Shown here in pieces: positions 8,070-16,031 of a stretch of DNA of 28,119 nt; position 1 is the stretch's first letter, and each line of letters begins with the position of its first letter. Made by a program: the position numbers and the translations under genes. Source of the stretch: CAYNEI01 sp964396185 (GTDB taxonomy: Archaea; Thermoplasmatota; SW-10-69-26); assembly GCA_964396185.1 (NCBI GenBank), contig CAYNEI010000030.1, positions 1 to 28,119 of the forward strand. Direction: 5' to 3'. The notes beneath the pieces were generated by a model. The model was not told the origin of the DNA and searched no databases. It saw only the letters and a list, made by a program, of their open reading frames with translations.

Positions 8070-10090
8070 GAGACGCCTCCATCCAGGAGACCACCAACAA
8101 CCCCAGACCGCTCGGAATCGCTCGCTGCTTCGTCCGGGTAGGGCCCGTTCGGGTCCACCTCGTCCCACAGGTCGACGCCCCAGAGCTTGGCGACGATGGC
8201 TTCGGCTCTGCCGAGGTCTCCATCATCCGGCTCGCAGGTGGTCCACGCAGCCGAGCATCCGTCCACGAAACTCGCGTACGGCGCGCCGTCTGGACCGATG
8301 ACGAGGCCGATGAGGTCCTCGGCCTCTTGGCAGTCGATGCCGTTGATTCCGCTGCCGCAGTCCCCGTGCAGGAGCGGGCGGTCGGGCTCGTTGATGCGCA
8401 CGGTGCGGAACACCGGGTCCTCGTTCGTGGCATCCATCGTGACCGACAGGAACCCGTCCCATACCAGCTCATCTTCTGAATCTTCCTGGGCGGCCCGCGT
8501 CCCGTAGAACGCGAAGGCGACCGCGCCGGGCGCACCGACCTCTGTCTGCAGCACCCGGACTTCTCCGACGCCGGGCGTCTGGATCTCGATGGGATGGCTC
8601 CACTTGTCGCCGTCGTCTTGGCTCGTGGCGAGCCGCGGCACGCCGTCGCCAGCCACCCATGCGTAGTACCAGGTTCCCTCCCTGTCGATGGCGATGCTGG
8701 GTCCGCGAAGCGTGCCCTCAGCGATGCCCATGACCGGGTCCGCGATGGTGTGCAGGGTCCAGCTCTCGCCCTCGTCCTGGCTCACGGCCAGGTAGGTGGT
8801 TCCGCAGTGGGCAAACGGATAGAGGAGCCAGCCCCGTTGGTCTGCGTGGACGTCGCCCATCATGACGTCGCACCGCTTGTCCTCTTGGAGGGATGGGATC
8901 ACGTACCCGGTGGTGGACTGCCAAGTCGCCCCTCCGTCTAGGGACCGATGGCAGCCCAGGCCCCAGTGATCGGCGCTGGGTGTGGCCACCGGCAGCCACC
9001 TGGCGCACCGGTACACGATGTTCGGGTACCGCTCCGTGTCGCTGGTGACCGGCGGACCGGCCACGAGGCTCTGGTGCGCGTTGGCAGTTGTGGTGGGGGG
9101 GACCTGAGACTGCTCCCAGCTCTCGCCGCCATCGTCACTGTACGAGACGAGCGAGTACTCCGGCACCCCGTTGTACACGTCCGCGAAGATGCGGTCCGTC
9201 GTCTGGTCGACATGCCCGAACGGTCGTCCAGGGCCCGGTTCAGGCTCCGGGAACGCCTTGGTCTCCCAGTTCAAGCCCCCGTCCGTTGAACGTGCCAGTC
9301 GGCTGCGACCTTGGTCCCCCTCCTCGATGATGGCCGGATGCATGACGAGCGTGCCATCGGAGAGGACGCCGACGGTGGGCATGCGGGTCATCACGCCCGT
9401 GCGGTAAGCACAGGCCGCCAGGACCGGGAGCGAGGCCTCGTCGACAAGGTCGCCTGATGCGCTATGGACGAAGGAGGAACGATCCCCGTCACAACCCGGC
9501 TCCGGGTCAGGGATGGGCTCGGAGCGCGGGAGCTCAACGATCCTCTCGGAGGTGGCGGTGATTCGCAGCGTGAGCTCGAAGTCCTGTTGGTAGGAGGAAT
9601 GGGGTTCCACGCGAACGGTCCAGCGCGCCGGCTCGGAGGTAGGTGAGGTAGGTTCGGCGTGGATGTTGCAACGCCCCAAGGCTGGGTAGCCCGGGCGGTC
9701 CAGGCACCGGGTCGTGCCGTCGGCGTCCTCGATGTGCAGGCCAAGGGCTCCTATGCCGAAAGTGACGACCGCCGTGAGCTCGAACCATATCCCAGTTGGC
9801 ACATCGAAGGCTGTCGTTGCGGTCTCGTTGATGAGGGCCTCTGTCTCGGGCGTGAACCTCTCGCCGGTCACGGTGCCCGTCCACTTCCAAGCTACGGTCG
9901 TCTCATCGTACGAGAGCTCCTCGGCATCGTCCATGGTAAGGCCATGGGGCAGCGTGGCCGCTGGCCTGGCTTCGGCGGCCGCCCCGCTCCCCGCCGTGCC
10001 CTCCTCGCCCGGTCCGCCGGCATCGTCTCCTCCCAGGCACCCGGCCAGGCCAGCAGTGAGGAGCAGCCCGCAGAGCAAGAGCGCCCTCAT
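8066..10090 (-). CDS. BNR/Asp-box propeller lipoprotein
   Basis: 674 residues from ATG 10090, the start that gives a signal peptide with lipobox LAGC and the ATGA overlap with the upstream stop. The frame remains open upstream to 10348, but that extension is Arg-rich and shadows the neighbouring gene. One N-terminal module (LPHGLTMDDAEELSYDETT, with a Cys pair) is followed by a propeller with Asp-boxes STDGGLNW, SDDGGESW, SLDGGATW, SQDEGESW and SQDDGDKW. The C-terminus (FVDGCSAAWTTCEPDDGDLG, then KLWGVDLWDEVDPNGPYPD) is close to that of the gene at 3673-6150. The SD upstream of its start is weak compared with its neighbours, because the upstream gene ends AAVLG rather than PEVLG. Ligand unknown. 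Confidence 0.92.
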   Translation of the reverse strand: MRALLLCGLLLTAGLAGCLGGDDAGGPGEEGTAGSGAAAEARPAATLPHGLTMDDAEELSYDETTVAWKWTGTVTGERFTPETEALINETATTAFDVPTGIWFELTAVVTFGIGALGLHIEDADGTTRCLDRPGYPALGRCNIHAEPTSPTSEPARWTVRVEPHSSYQQDFELTLRITATSERIVELPRSEPIPDPEPGCDGDRSSFVHSASGDLVDEASLPVLAACAYRTGVMTRMPTVGVLSDGTLVMHPAIIEEGDQGRSRLARSTDGGLNWETKAFPEPEPGPGRPFGHVDQTTDRIFADVYNGVPEYSLVSYSDDGGESWEQSQVPPTTTANAHQSLVAGPPVTSDTERYPNIVYRCARWLPVATPSADHWGLGCHRSLDGGATWQSTTGYVIPSLQEDKRCDVMMGDVHADQRGWLLYPFAHCGTTYLAVSQDEGESWTLHTIADPVMGIAEGTLRGPSIAIDREGTWYYAWVAGDGVPRLATSQDDGDKWSHPIEIQTPGVGEVRVLQTEVGAPGAVAFAFYGTRAAQEDSEDELVWDGFLSVTMDATNEDPVFRTVRINEPDRPLLHGDCGSGINGIDCQEAEDLIGLVIGPDGAPYASFVDGCSAAWTTCEPDDGDLGRAEAIVAKLWGVDLWDEVDPNGPYPDEAASDSERSGVVGGLLDGGVS

Positions 10091-11583
10091 CCGAGCACCG
10101 CCGCCTGACCGCCCGGCGCTTCGTACTTGACGAGCGTATAGGCCACGCCCTGGGACATCGACACCCCTGGGCCGGCGCTGTACCGTTCGAATCCCCACTC
10201 CCCGGCTGCGGTGTCGGTGCGGTGGTAGGCGACGTGAACGCCTGCGGGCTGGTTGGGATGGACGGTGTGCTCGTACTGGATCCCATCCGGGAGATAGGCA
10301 TGCTCGTGGTACCAACCGGAATGCGGTCGCAACGATTCGGTGGGCCACCCGACGAACATCCCGAGGGTCAGATGGCTGGGACCATGCGCCACGTCGACGT
10401 AGACCCGGGACTCGGCAGCGTACCCGATCCCTCCCGCGATGTCGATGGGATCATCGACAAGACCTGACTCGCCGACCGGGGACGCGTAGTCCTTGCCGGA
10501 GCGGAAGACCATATCGCGGTCGAGTGGCACGTAGACGGGCCCGTCGTAACCGCTCCCGTGGTCGATGACCTCCCAGTCGCTTTCGGCGGTGAAGGCGGCC
10601 CAAGGCTTGGCCTCCCCGCGGAAGCTCTGGATCATCCCGATGCCGGGATCGTAGCGTACATCGATCTTGATGCCATCTCCCGTGTAGCCGAGACGCGCAG
10701 TGCGAAGTCCCAGGCTGTCTACGGTGACCTCGACCGAGCGGTTGTCGATCGTCGTCCCCCAGGTATCGCCCTCCTCGAGCGGGAACTGCAAGGGTTCGAA
10801 CGAGGCCCCCTGGACCGTCCATCCGAGGGTCGCGGCCTCGATGCGGCCCAGCGGGTTCGCTTGGTGGAACAGGACCGCATCGCTCGGGGGATGCGCGGTT
10901 CCGATCGATGCTTGGCCCTCCTCCATGGCGGCCACGACAGCGGTGTACTGGTGGGCCTCCTGCGTGGTGGGGTCGGTGAAGCTGATCTCCCACCAGTCGC
11001 CCGGTTGCCATGCAGGTGGAGTGAGGTTGCGCCAGTCGACGGCGTTAGCGGGGTCGAGCGCGTCGTCGGTGGCGGTCAAGACCAAATCGATGGTGAATGG
11101 TTCGTCAGGAGGGCGGGGCAGCTCCTGCAACATGACCTTCCACTGCACGGGAGAGCCCAGCAAGGGGGAGCGGACTTCGCACGTGGCATCCGGGGGGTCC
11201 GTGTATTCCTGAGGCCCAGAAAGGCCGTCCTGGCAGCGGATCGCCGTGTGCTCGTCGTACACCTTCAGGAGCAGGTCCCGATTCGGGTCCTCCCAGGCCG
11301 CGCTGGCAACGACCTCGAACCCTACGCTGCCGGGCACAGAGAACGTGGCCTGCGCAGTGGTGACACCGGCGCTCGTTGGATCCCATCTGAGGACATCGGT
11401 CCATCGCCAGTGGACCACGGTTTCGTTGTAAGCGACCACCTCGGCATCAGGCATCTCAAGGTCGCCCGGCAGCGTCGAGCGCGCGGGCTCAGGCGTGGAC
11501 GAGCTCGTGGCAAGCTCCTCTTCGCCGATGCATCCAGCAAGGCCAGCCGTGAGCAGCATCGCGCAGAGGAGACGCGCCCTCAT
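10087..11583 (-). CDS. Lipoprotein with N-terminal LTMD module and GDWW domain
   Basis: 498 residues from ATG 11583, which is preceded by GGAGGTGCTTGG and overlaps the previous stop (ATGA). The signal peptide ends with lipobox LAGC. An N-terminal module follows (LPGDLEMPDAEVVAYNET, Cys pair, PFTIDLVLTA). The second part begins at PGDWWEISFTDPTT and carries the features of this subfamily: FPLEEGDTWGTT, GPVYVPLDRD, the aromatic/His-rich GWYHEHAYLPDG, and a terminal GVSMSQGVAYTL. The family is unknown to me. The FPLxxGxTW element recurs in other prokaryotic secreted proteins, but I would not assign a DUF from memory. Likely an extracellular, lipid-anchored beta-rich protein. It ends AAVLG, whereas its three paralogues end PEVLG. 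Confidence 0.88.
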   Translation of the reverse strand: MRARLLCAMLLTAGLAGCIGEEELATSSSTPEPARSTLPGDLEMPDAEVVAYNETVVHWRWTDVLRWDPTSAGVTTAQATFSVPGSVGFEVVASAAWEDPNRDLLLKVYDEHTAIRCQDGLSGPQEYTDPPDATCEVRSPLLGSPVQWKVMLQELPRPPDEPFTIDLVLTATDDALDPANAVDWRNLTPPAWQPGDWWEISFTDPTTQEAHQYTAVVAAMEEGQASIGTAHPPSDAVLFHQANPLGRIEAATLGWTVQGASFEPLQFPLEEGDTWGTTIDNRSVEVTVDSLGLRTARLGYTGDGIKIDVRYDPGIGMIQSFRGEAKPWAAFTAESDWEVIDHGSGYDGPVYVPLDRDMVFRSGKDYASPVGESGLVDDPIDIAGGIGYAAESRVYVDVAHGPSHLTLGMFVGWPTESLRPHSGWYHEHAYLPDGIQYEHTVHPNQPAGVHVAYHRTDTAAGEWGFERYSAGPGVSMSQGVAYTLVKYEAPGGQAAVLG

Positions 11584-12716
11584 CCAAGCACCTCCGGCGT
11601 GCCGCCCGGCGTGTCGTAGGTGACCAGCGTGTAGGCCACGCCCTTCCCGAGGACCTGGCTGACACCGACCGCGTCCTCGATGTAGACCGTCCACTGTCCG
11701 GCCGGTGCGTAGCTCGTCTGGAAGACGACGCGCATCCCGTTGTTCTCGTTCCCTGGAGCCCGGTCCACGTGCCTGCTTTCGAGCTCCTCACCGGTCTCCG
11801 GATGGTGGTGGTAGATGTGAACGTGGACAGCGCCTGCCTCGGTCGCCGAAGGAACACCGTCGGTGCCGGCGGCGAGGACGAAGCTGAGGTCGGTGAACCC
11901 TTCGGGTACCTGGGCTACGTTCCGTTGAGCGATCGGGCCGACCGCTTGGCCCAGGTAGTCTGCGGCGACGTCGGCTCGCGGGGTGTCTCTGGTGGACCAC
12001 CAGGATTCGTCGAACATCACCTTGCGGTCTGCGGGGACGTAGACGGGCCCCTCGTGATCGGCCCCATGGCCGAGAACCTCCCAACCGGTCAAGGCCTGGA
12101 CGTGGCGCGTGTGCGTCGGGATCAACGAGATGAGCATCCCTGCGCTTGCGTCGTAGACCGCGCTGCCGCCGCGCTCCTCAACTCCGATGACGCCCTGCTG
12201 GTCGGGGACGTGTGTCTCCCCGGTCCAGACGTACCTGATGACCGCCCGATGGCTCTCGACGGCTTCGACATGCGCTGTGTAGGTTCCTCCGATCACCTCT
12301 GTCTCCCACGACAGGCCTTCCTCCAGTGGGAACTGCACATGCTGGAAGCCCGTCTCGCGGAGACCGGTGGAGATCCCCGAAGCGTTCAGCTGGACCTCGC
12401 CCCACAGAGGCGTCTCGAGGACCATGAGCTCCCGGGTCGGGGGCTCCGTGAGCCCGATCAACGCGGCGCCATCCTTGACCTCTGCGACGACCTGGGTGAC
12501 GATGTGCTCCTCCCCCGTCAGGGGGTGCGCGAGGCGCAGCGTCCACCAGTCGCCGACGCGCCAGTCCGGTGGGCCATCCAGGGTAGGTGGCGCCCGGGCC
12601 TCTGCCGAAGCCTCGGAGACGGAGATCCCATCAGTGGTTGAGCTCTCCTCGTCCCCGATGCACCCAGCCAGCGCGGCGGCTAGGAGCAGTGCTATAGCCA
12701 ATCCTCCGGCTCTCAT
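11580..12716 (-). CDS. Short GDWW-domain lipoprotein without the N-terminal module
   Basis: 378 residues from ATG 12716, the start that places the signal peptide (lipobox LAGC) at the N-terminus. A TATA-like box centred about 25 bases upstream suggests leaderless transcription from this ATG. The frame is open to a GTG at 12812 that overlaps the upstream stop (GTGA); that longer form would bury the signal peptide behind 32 residues. Unlike its paralogues it lacks the LTMD module and goes from an acidic linker directly into GDWWTLRLAHPLTG. It keeps FPLEEGLSWETE, GPVYVPADRK, an HIYHHHPETG segment, and the terminal GVAYTLVTYDTPGGTPEVLG. Its final codons contain the SD of the next gene. Function unknown; surface location inferred. 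Confidence 0.87.
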   Translation of the reverse strand: MRAGGLAIALLLAAALAGCIGDEESSTTDGISVSEASAEARAPPTLDGPPDWRVGDWWTLRLAHPLTGEEHIVTQVVAEVKDGAALIGLTEPPTRELMVLETPLWGEVQLNASGISTGLRETGFQHVQFPLEEGLSWETEVIGGTYTAHVEAVESHRAVIRYVWTGETHVPDQQGVIGVEERGGSAVYDASAGMLISLIPTHTRHVQALTGWEVLGHGADHEGPVYVPADRKVMFDESWWSTRDTPRADVAADYLGQAVGPIAQRNVAQVPEGFTDLSFVLAAGTDGVPSATEAGAVHVHIYHHHPETGEELESRHVDRAPGNENNGMRVVFQTSYAPAGQWTVYIEDAVGVSQVLGKGVAYTLVTYDTPGGTPEVLG

Positions 12717-12736
12717 CGGACTCGGTCGGCTTGACC

Positions 12737-12745
12737 GTATAAAAT
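12737..12745 (-). promoter_or_regulatory. TATA-like box for leaderless expression of the gene at 11580-12716
   Basis: On the minus strand this reads ATTTTATAC, the only clearly AT-rich stretch in this GC-rich gap. Its centre is about 25 bases before the ATG at 12716, the usual distance from an archaeal TATA box to the transcription start, so the transcript would begin at or next to the start codon. No Shine-Dalgarno sequence lies between. Confidence 0.6.
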
Positions 12746-12774
12746 CGTTCGGGTGGCCGTGTTGTACAGACCAT

Positions 12775-12786
12775 TGGTGTACACCA
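12775..12786. repeat. Perfect 12-bp palindrome, candidate operator
   Basis: TGGTGTACACCA reads the same on both strands and lies about 30 bases upstream of the TATA-like box at 12737-12745, in the short gap between two lipoprotein genes. The position would suit a dimeric activator or repressor site. This is inference; no second copy was found in the window. Confidence 0.4.
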
Positions 12787-12808
12787 CGCCTGCGTGGAGC
12801 CTCGTGGC

Positions 12809-14341
12809 TCACCCGAGCACCTCTGGTTCATCGCCGGGTGCATCCCAGATGAGCAGCGTGTACGCCAGGCCCTGGGTCATCGACACGCCTGGGCCGAACG
12901 AGGTCCGAGCCAGGTTCCAGGCACCCTGCGGGTGGGCCACGTCGTGGAAGGCCGTGTGCAGGCCGCTGACCTCGGTAGGTGGTACGACGAACTCCCAGTT
13001 CTCGCGGTCGCGGCCATCGAAGCCGTCCCAGTAGGCGTGCTCGTGGTAGTAGCCGACCTGCTGGAGGGTGTCCCCCTCGTAGTGGTCGATGTCCCGGCCG
13101 ACGATCTGGACGAAGGCCAGGTGGGTGAACGGCTCCTGGATCTCCACGACATCGTCCACGGCGGCTGCCTGGGAACGATCGGCTGTGTTGGTCGAGGTGG
13201 AGTAGCTTCCCTTCACCCCGTGATTGAAGACGAGGGTCTGTTCGGTCGGGACGTGGACCGGCCCGTCGTAGCCGGTGCCGTGGGCGAGCACCTCGAAGGT
13301 GGGCACGTCGTGCTGGCCGGGGCGCCAAGACATGCCTGCCCCGTGCTCGAGGCGGACCAGGGTGCCCGCTTCGGTGTCGTAGGTGCCGATGAGCTCGATC
13401 GTGAAGTCTGCGGGGCCCAGCACCCGTTGGTAGTCGATCCCGGTGGTGTAGTTGATGACCACCTGGCTGGCGCGCACATCCTGGACGGTGGCCGTGACGT
13501 CGTAGCCACGCAGCGTCGTCTCCCACGTCGTGCCTGGTTCCGGCGGGAAGGTCATGGCCTGGAACGGCTCCCCGCGCAGGTTCCAGGTCAGGTTGCCAGT
13601 CTGCACCGCGCCCAGGGCTGGTATGCCGAGCAGCATGGTCTGGGCTGCAAGGGGCTGGGTGGTGCCGACCCAGGCGATCCCGTCCTCGACGTCGGCGACG
13701 ACCTGGGTGAGCGTGGTCGAAGAGCGGGTTAGCGGGTCGGTCACGCGCACGGTCCACCATTCGCCGGGCGCCCACGTGGGCGCCTGTATGCCGGCCCCGC
13801 CGTCGGTCCGGGCGGGCTGGGTGGGCAGGGCGGTGAGCGTTAGCTCGATCTCCACCGGGGTCTCGGTCGGGTCGGCGAACGTGCTCACCTCGACCTCCCA
13901 ATGCTCAGGCGCCGGCAACGGGTCCAGCTGCGCGCGGCAAGCGCCATCACCGCCGGCCCACTCGGGCACGGGAGTCGAGAACCTGCAGACCTCGACCCCA
14001 TCCCCGTCGAGCACCTCGACCACGAGGTCGTGAGCCAGCGAGGACCAGGACGCCTCCAGCTCCAAGCTGAAGCGGAGCTCAGCGGGTACGTCGAACGATG
14101 TGATGGCGTACGAACGGATCCCGGCAGGCGGCACCTCGGCCGTCCACTGCCAGGTAACGCTCGTCTCGTTGTAGCTGGTCTCCTCGGCGGCCTCCATGGT
14201 GAGGCCCGGTGGGAGGCGTGCTGCCTGGTCTTGGGCGGCCGGGTCGAGCGCGGCGCTGGGAGCGTCGGCATCGTCGCCCCCGATGCAGCCAGCCAGGCCT
14301 GCGGCCAACAGCAGCGCGGTGACGAGCGGGGCGGCCCTCAT
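12809..14341 (-). CDS. Lipoprotein with N-terminal LTMD module and GDWW domain
   Basis: 510 residues. The signal peptide ends with lipobox LAGC (residues 16-19). The N-terminal module occupies about 43-172 (LPPGLTMEAAEETSYNETS, Cys119/Cys135). The GDWW-type domain starts at PGEWWTVRVTDPLTRS (about 192) and continues with FPPEPGTTWETT, GPVHVPTEQTLVF, GYYHEHAYWDGF and a terminal GVSMTQGLAYTLLIWDAPG, ending PEVLG. The start ATG at 14341 overlaps the preceding stop (ATGA) and is preceded by GAGGTGCTTGG. It is closest to the upstream gene at 14338-15909, with long shared segments throughout, so the pair is a recent duplication. Beta-rich, extracellular and lipid-anchored by prediction; ligand or activity unknown. 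Confidence 0.9.
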   Translation of the reverse strand: MRAAPLVTALLLAAGLAGCIGGDDADAPSAALDPAAQDQAARLPPGLTMEAAEETSYNETSVTWQWTAEVPPAGIRSYAITSFDVPAELRFSLELEASWSSLAHDLVVEVLDGDGVEVCRFSTPVPEWAGGDGACRAQLDPLPAPEHWEVEVSTFADPTETPVEIELTLTALPTQPARTDGGAGIQAPTWAPGEWWTVRVTDPLTRSSTTLTQVVADVEDGIAWVGTTQPLAAQTMLLGIPALGAVQTGNLTWNLRGEPFQAMTFPPEPGTTWETTLRGYDVTATVQDVRASQVVINYTTGIDYQRVLGPADFTIELIGTYDTEAGTLVRLEHGAGMSWRPGQHDVPTFEVLAHGTGYDGPVHVPTEQTLVFNHGVKGSYSTSTNTADRSQAAAVDDVVEIQEPFTHLAFVQIVGRDIDHYEGDTLQQVGYYHEHAYWDGFDGRDRENWEFVVPPTEVSGLHTAFHDVAHPQGAWNLARTSFGPGVSMTQGLAYTLLIWDAPGDEPEVLG

Positions 14342-15909
14342 CCAAGCACCTCAGGCCCCTCTCCTGGTGCATCGTAGCGGAGCAACGTGTACGCCAGGCC
14401 CTGGGTCATCGACACGCCGGGCTCGGTGGAGGTCCGTTGCAGGGCCCAAACGCCCTGGGGGTGGCCCAGGTCGTGGAAGGCGGTGTGCAGGCCGCTGACC
14501 TGGGCGGGGCCGACGACGAACTCGTAGTCTTCCACCCAGTTGCCGTTGAAGTCCTGCCAGTAGGCGTGCTCGTGGTAGTAGCCGACCTGCTGGAGCGTGT
14601 CGCCGGCGGTGTGGCCAAGGTCGCGCCCGACGATCTGTACGAAGGCCAGGTCAGTGTACGGCTCGTGGATCTCCACACGGTCGTCGACCGAGACGCCCTC
14701 AACGGTGTCGGACATGGCCACGGTCTCCACGGCCGAGCTGCGCATGCCGTGGTCGAAGACCAGGGCCTGCTCGGTGGGCACATAGACCGGTCCGGTAGCG
14801 TTGGACCCGTGGTCGAGCACCCGGAAGGTGGGCAGGTCGAGCTGGCCTGGCAGGAAGGCCATGTTGGGCCCCTTGGAGAGGTTCACCAGCATCCCTTCGC
14901 TGGCATCGTAGACGGCCCGCAGGTCGATCTGCCGAACATCGGACGTCGGGCCACCGTAGGTCAGGTCAGCTTCGCCGGTGTAGGCCAGGTGCACCTGGTC
15001 CCCGGTGATCGCTCGGATCTCGGCGGTGAGGTTGTAGCCGTGGTAGGTTGTTTCCCAGGTCTTGCCCGTCTCTAGCGGGAACGCCACTGGGGTGAACGCC
15101 TCCCCGCGCATGCTCCAGGTCACGCTCTCCTCCAACCCAACCTGGCCGAGCGCCGGCACGCCCAGGAGCATCTGCTCGGCGTGCAGCCGATGGCTCGTGC
15201 CCACCAACGCCATCCCCTCCTCGACGTCGGCCACGACCTGGGTCACGACGCTCGTCGAGCGAGTGAGCGGGTCGATCAGGCGAACCTCCCACCAGTCACC
15301 GGGTGGCCAGGCCGGTGGACCCTCCAGGAGCTCTGGAACCGCGGGCGTGACGACCGGCGCGGGCCTGGCGGTGAGGGTGACGGTCAGGGTGTAGTCGGTG
15401 TCGAGGCCCGCTTCGCTGTGGTCGACGACAGCGTGCCAGCTCGAGCGGTCATCCCGCGCGGTCGCATCGGCCTGGCAGGCAAGGGTCGCGGGACGCTCGT
15501 CCACACCGATCTCCTCCATTGGGTGGCCCTGCTCGCAGACCGTGCGCTCGGCCTGATCCTCCAGGATGAGCCAGAGGGCGGCATTGGCATCCTCCCAGGC
15601 GACGTTGACCTCCACGTGGAATGGTATGCCCGCCGGCACATCGAAGCTGGTGATCGATGGGTTGCGCGTGGGCGCGGCCTGGTAGATCTGGGAGCCCGCG
15701 GTGGCCTGACGTGCCCAGACGACGGTGGTGTCGTTGTAGGAGACGACCTCGCCGACGTCCATGGTGAGGCCGGGCGGTAGGCTTGCCGGAGCCCGGTCAC
15801 CTTCTTCGGCGGCGGCCGAGGCCAGCTCGCTCGCCTGATCGTCTGATCCGATGCAGCCTGCCAACCCAGCGACCAGGAGCAACAGTGCTAGCCAACGAGC
15901 TGAACCCAT
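14338..15909 (-). CDS. Lipoprotein with N-terminal LTMD module and GDWW domain, first gene of its run
   Basis: 523 residues from ATG 15909, chosen because it begins the signal peptide (GSARWLALLLLVAGLAGC). An in-frame start at 15981 would add 24 Arg-rich residues. The N-terminal module begins LPPGLTMDVGEVVSYNDTT and has a Cys pair; the second domain begins PGDWWEVRLIDPLTRS and includes FPLETGKTWETT, GPVYVPTEQALVFDHG, GYYHEHAYWQDF and a terminal PEVLG. It is the first lipoprotein after the propeller genes and is separated from them by 122 bases holding two hairpins, so it may have its own transcription start, although no TATA box is evident there. A GGGGGG stretch 12-17 bases upstream of the ATG may act as a weak ribosome site. 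Confidence 0.9.
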   Translation of the reverse strand: MGSARWLALLLLVAGLAGCIGSDDQASELASAAAEEGDRAPASLPPGLTMDVGEVVSYNDTTVVWARQATAGSQIYQAAPTRNPSITSFDVPAGIPFHVEVNVAWEDANAALWLILEDQAERTVCEQGHPMEEIGVDERPATLACQADATARDDRSSWHAVVDHSEAGLDTDYTLTVTLTARPAPVVTPAVPELLEGPPAWPPGDWWEVRLIDPLTRSTSVVTQVVADVEEGMALVGTSHRLHAEQMLLGVPALGQVGLEESVTWSMRGEAFTPVAFPLETGKTWETTYHGYNLTAEIRAITGDQVHLAYTGEADLTYGGPTSDVRQIDLRAVYDASEGMLVNLSKGPNMAFLPGQLDLPTFRVLDHGSNATGPVYVPTEQALVFDHGMRSSAVETVAMSDTVEGVSVDDRVEIHEPYTDLAFVQIVGRDLGHTAGDTLQQVGYYHEHAYWQDFNGNWVEDYEFVVGPAQVSGLHTAFHDLGHPQGVWALQRTSTEPGVSMTQGLAYTLLRYDAPGEGPEVLG

Positions 15910-16031
15910 AGTCGCACCAAGCCCCCCTGCACCTGGGCGTTCGGTTTGCAGGGATCGCGCAGACCGGGGTGGGCGCTGCATCTCCGAGAGCGGGCCCTGG
16001 CTCTCCGGCCGTGGATCTCAGGCCGCGAGCC
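15910..16031 (-). promoter_or_regulatory. 122-bp gap with two inverted repeats (possible hairpin/operator region)
   Basis: Two inverted repeats are visible between the stop (TAA) of the propeller gene and the first GDWW lipoprotein. One has arms CCCTGCA (15925-15931) and TGCAGGG (15947-15953) with a 15-base loop, just upstream of the lipoprotein start. The other pairs CCGAGAGC (15984-15991) with GCTCTCCGG (16000-16008), with a one-base bulge. Neither is followed by a T-run in the direction of transcription, so a terminator is not well supported, and I see no convincing TATA box. Confidence 0.3.

Noticed and set aside
1..10090. Calling the BNR lipoproteins true sialidases
   Set aside because: Asp-boxes are structural. 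I could not place the catalytic Arg triad, Tyr/Glu pair and Asp with confidence, so a neutral name is used.
10091..10348. Upstream extension of the BNR gene at 8066-10090
   Set aside because: The extra 86 residues are Arg/Pro-rich and would put the signal peptide inside the protein; they are a shadow of the preceding gene.
15984..16008. Hairpin after the propeller gene as a transcription terminator
   Set aside because: The stem has a bulge and no T-run follows on the minus strand; kept only as a feature of the gap.
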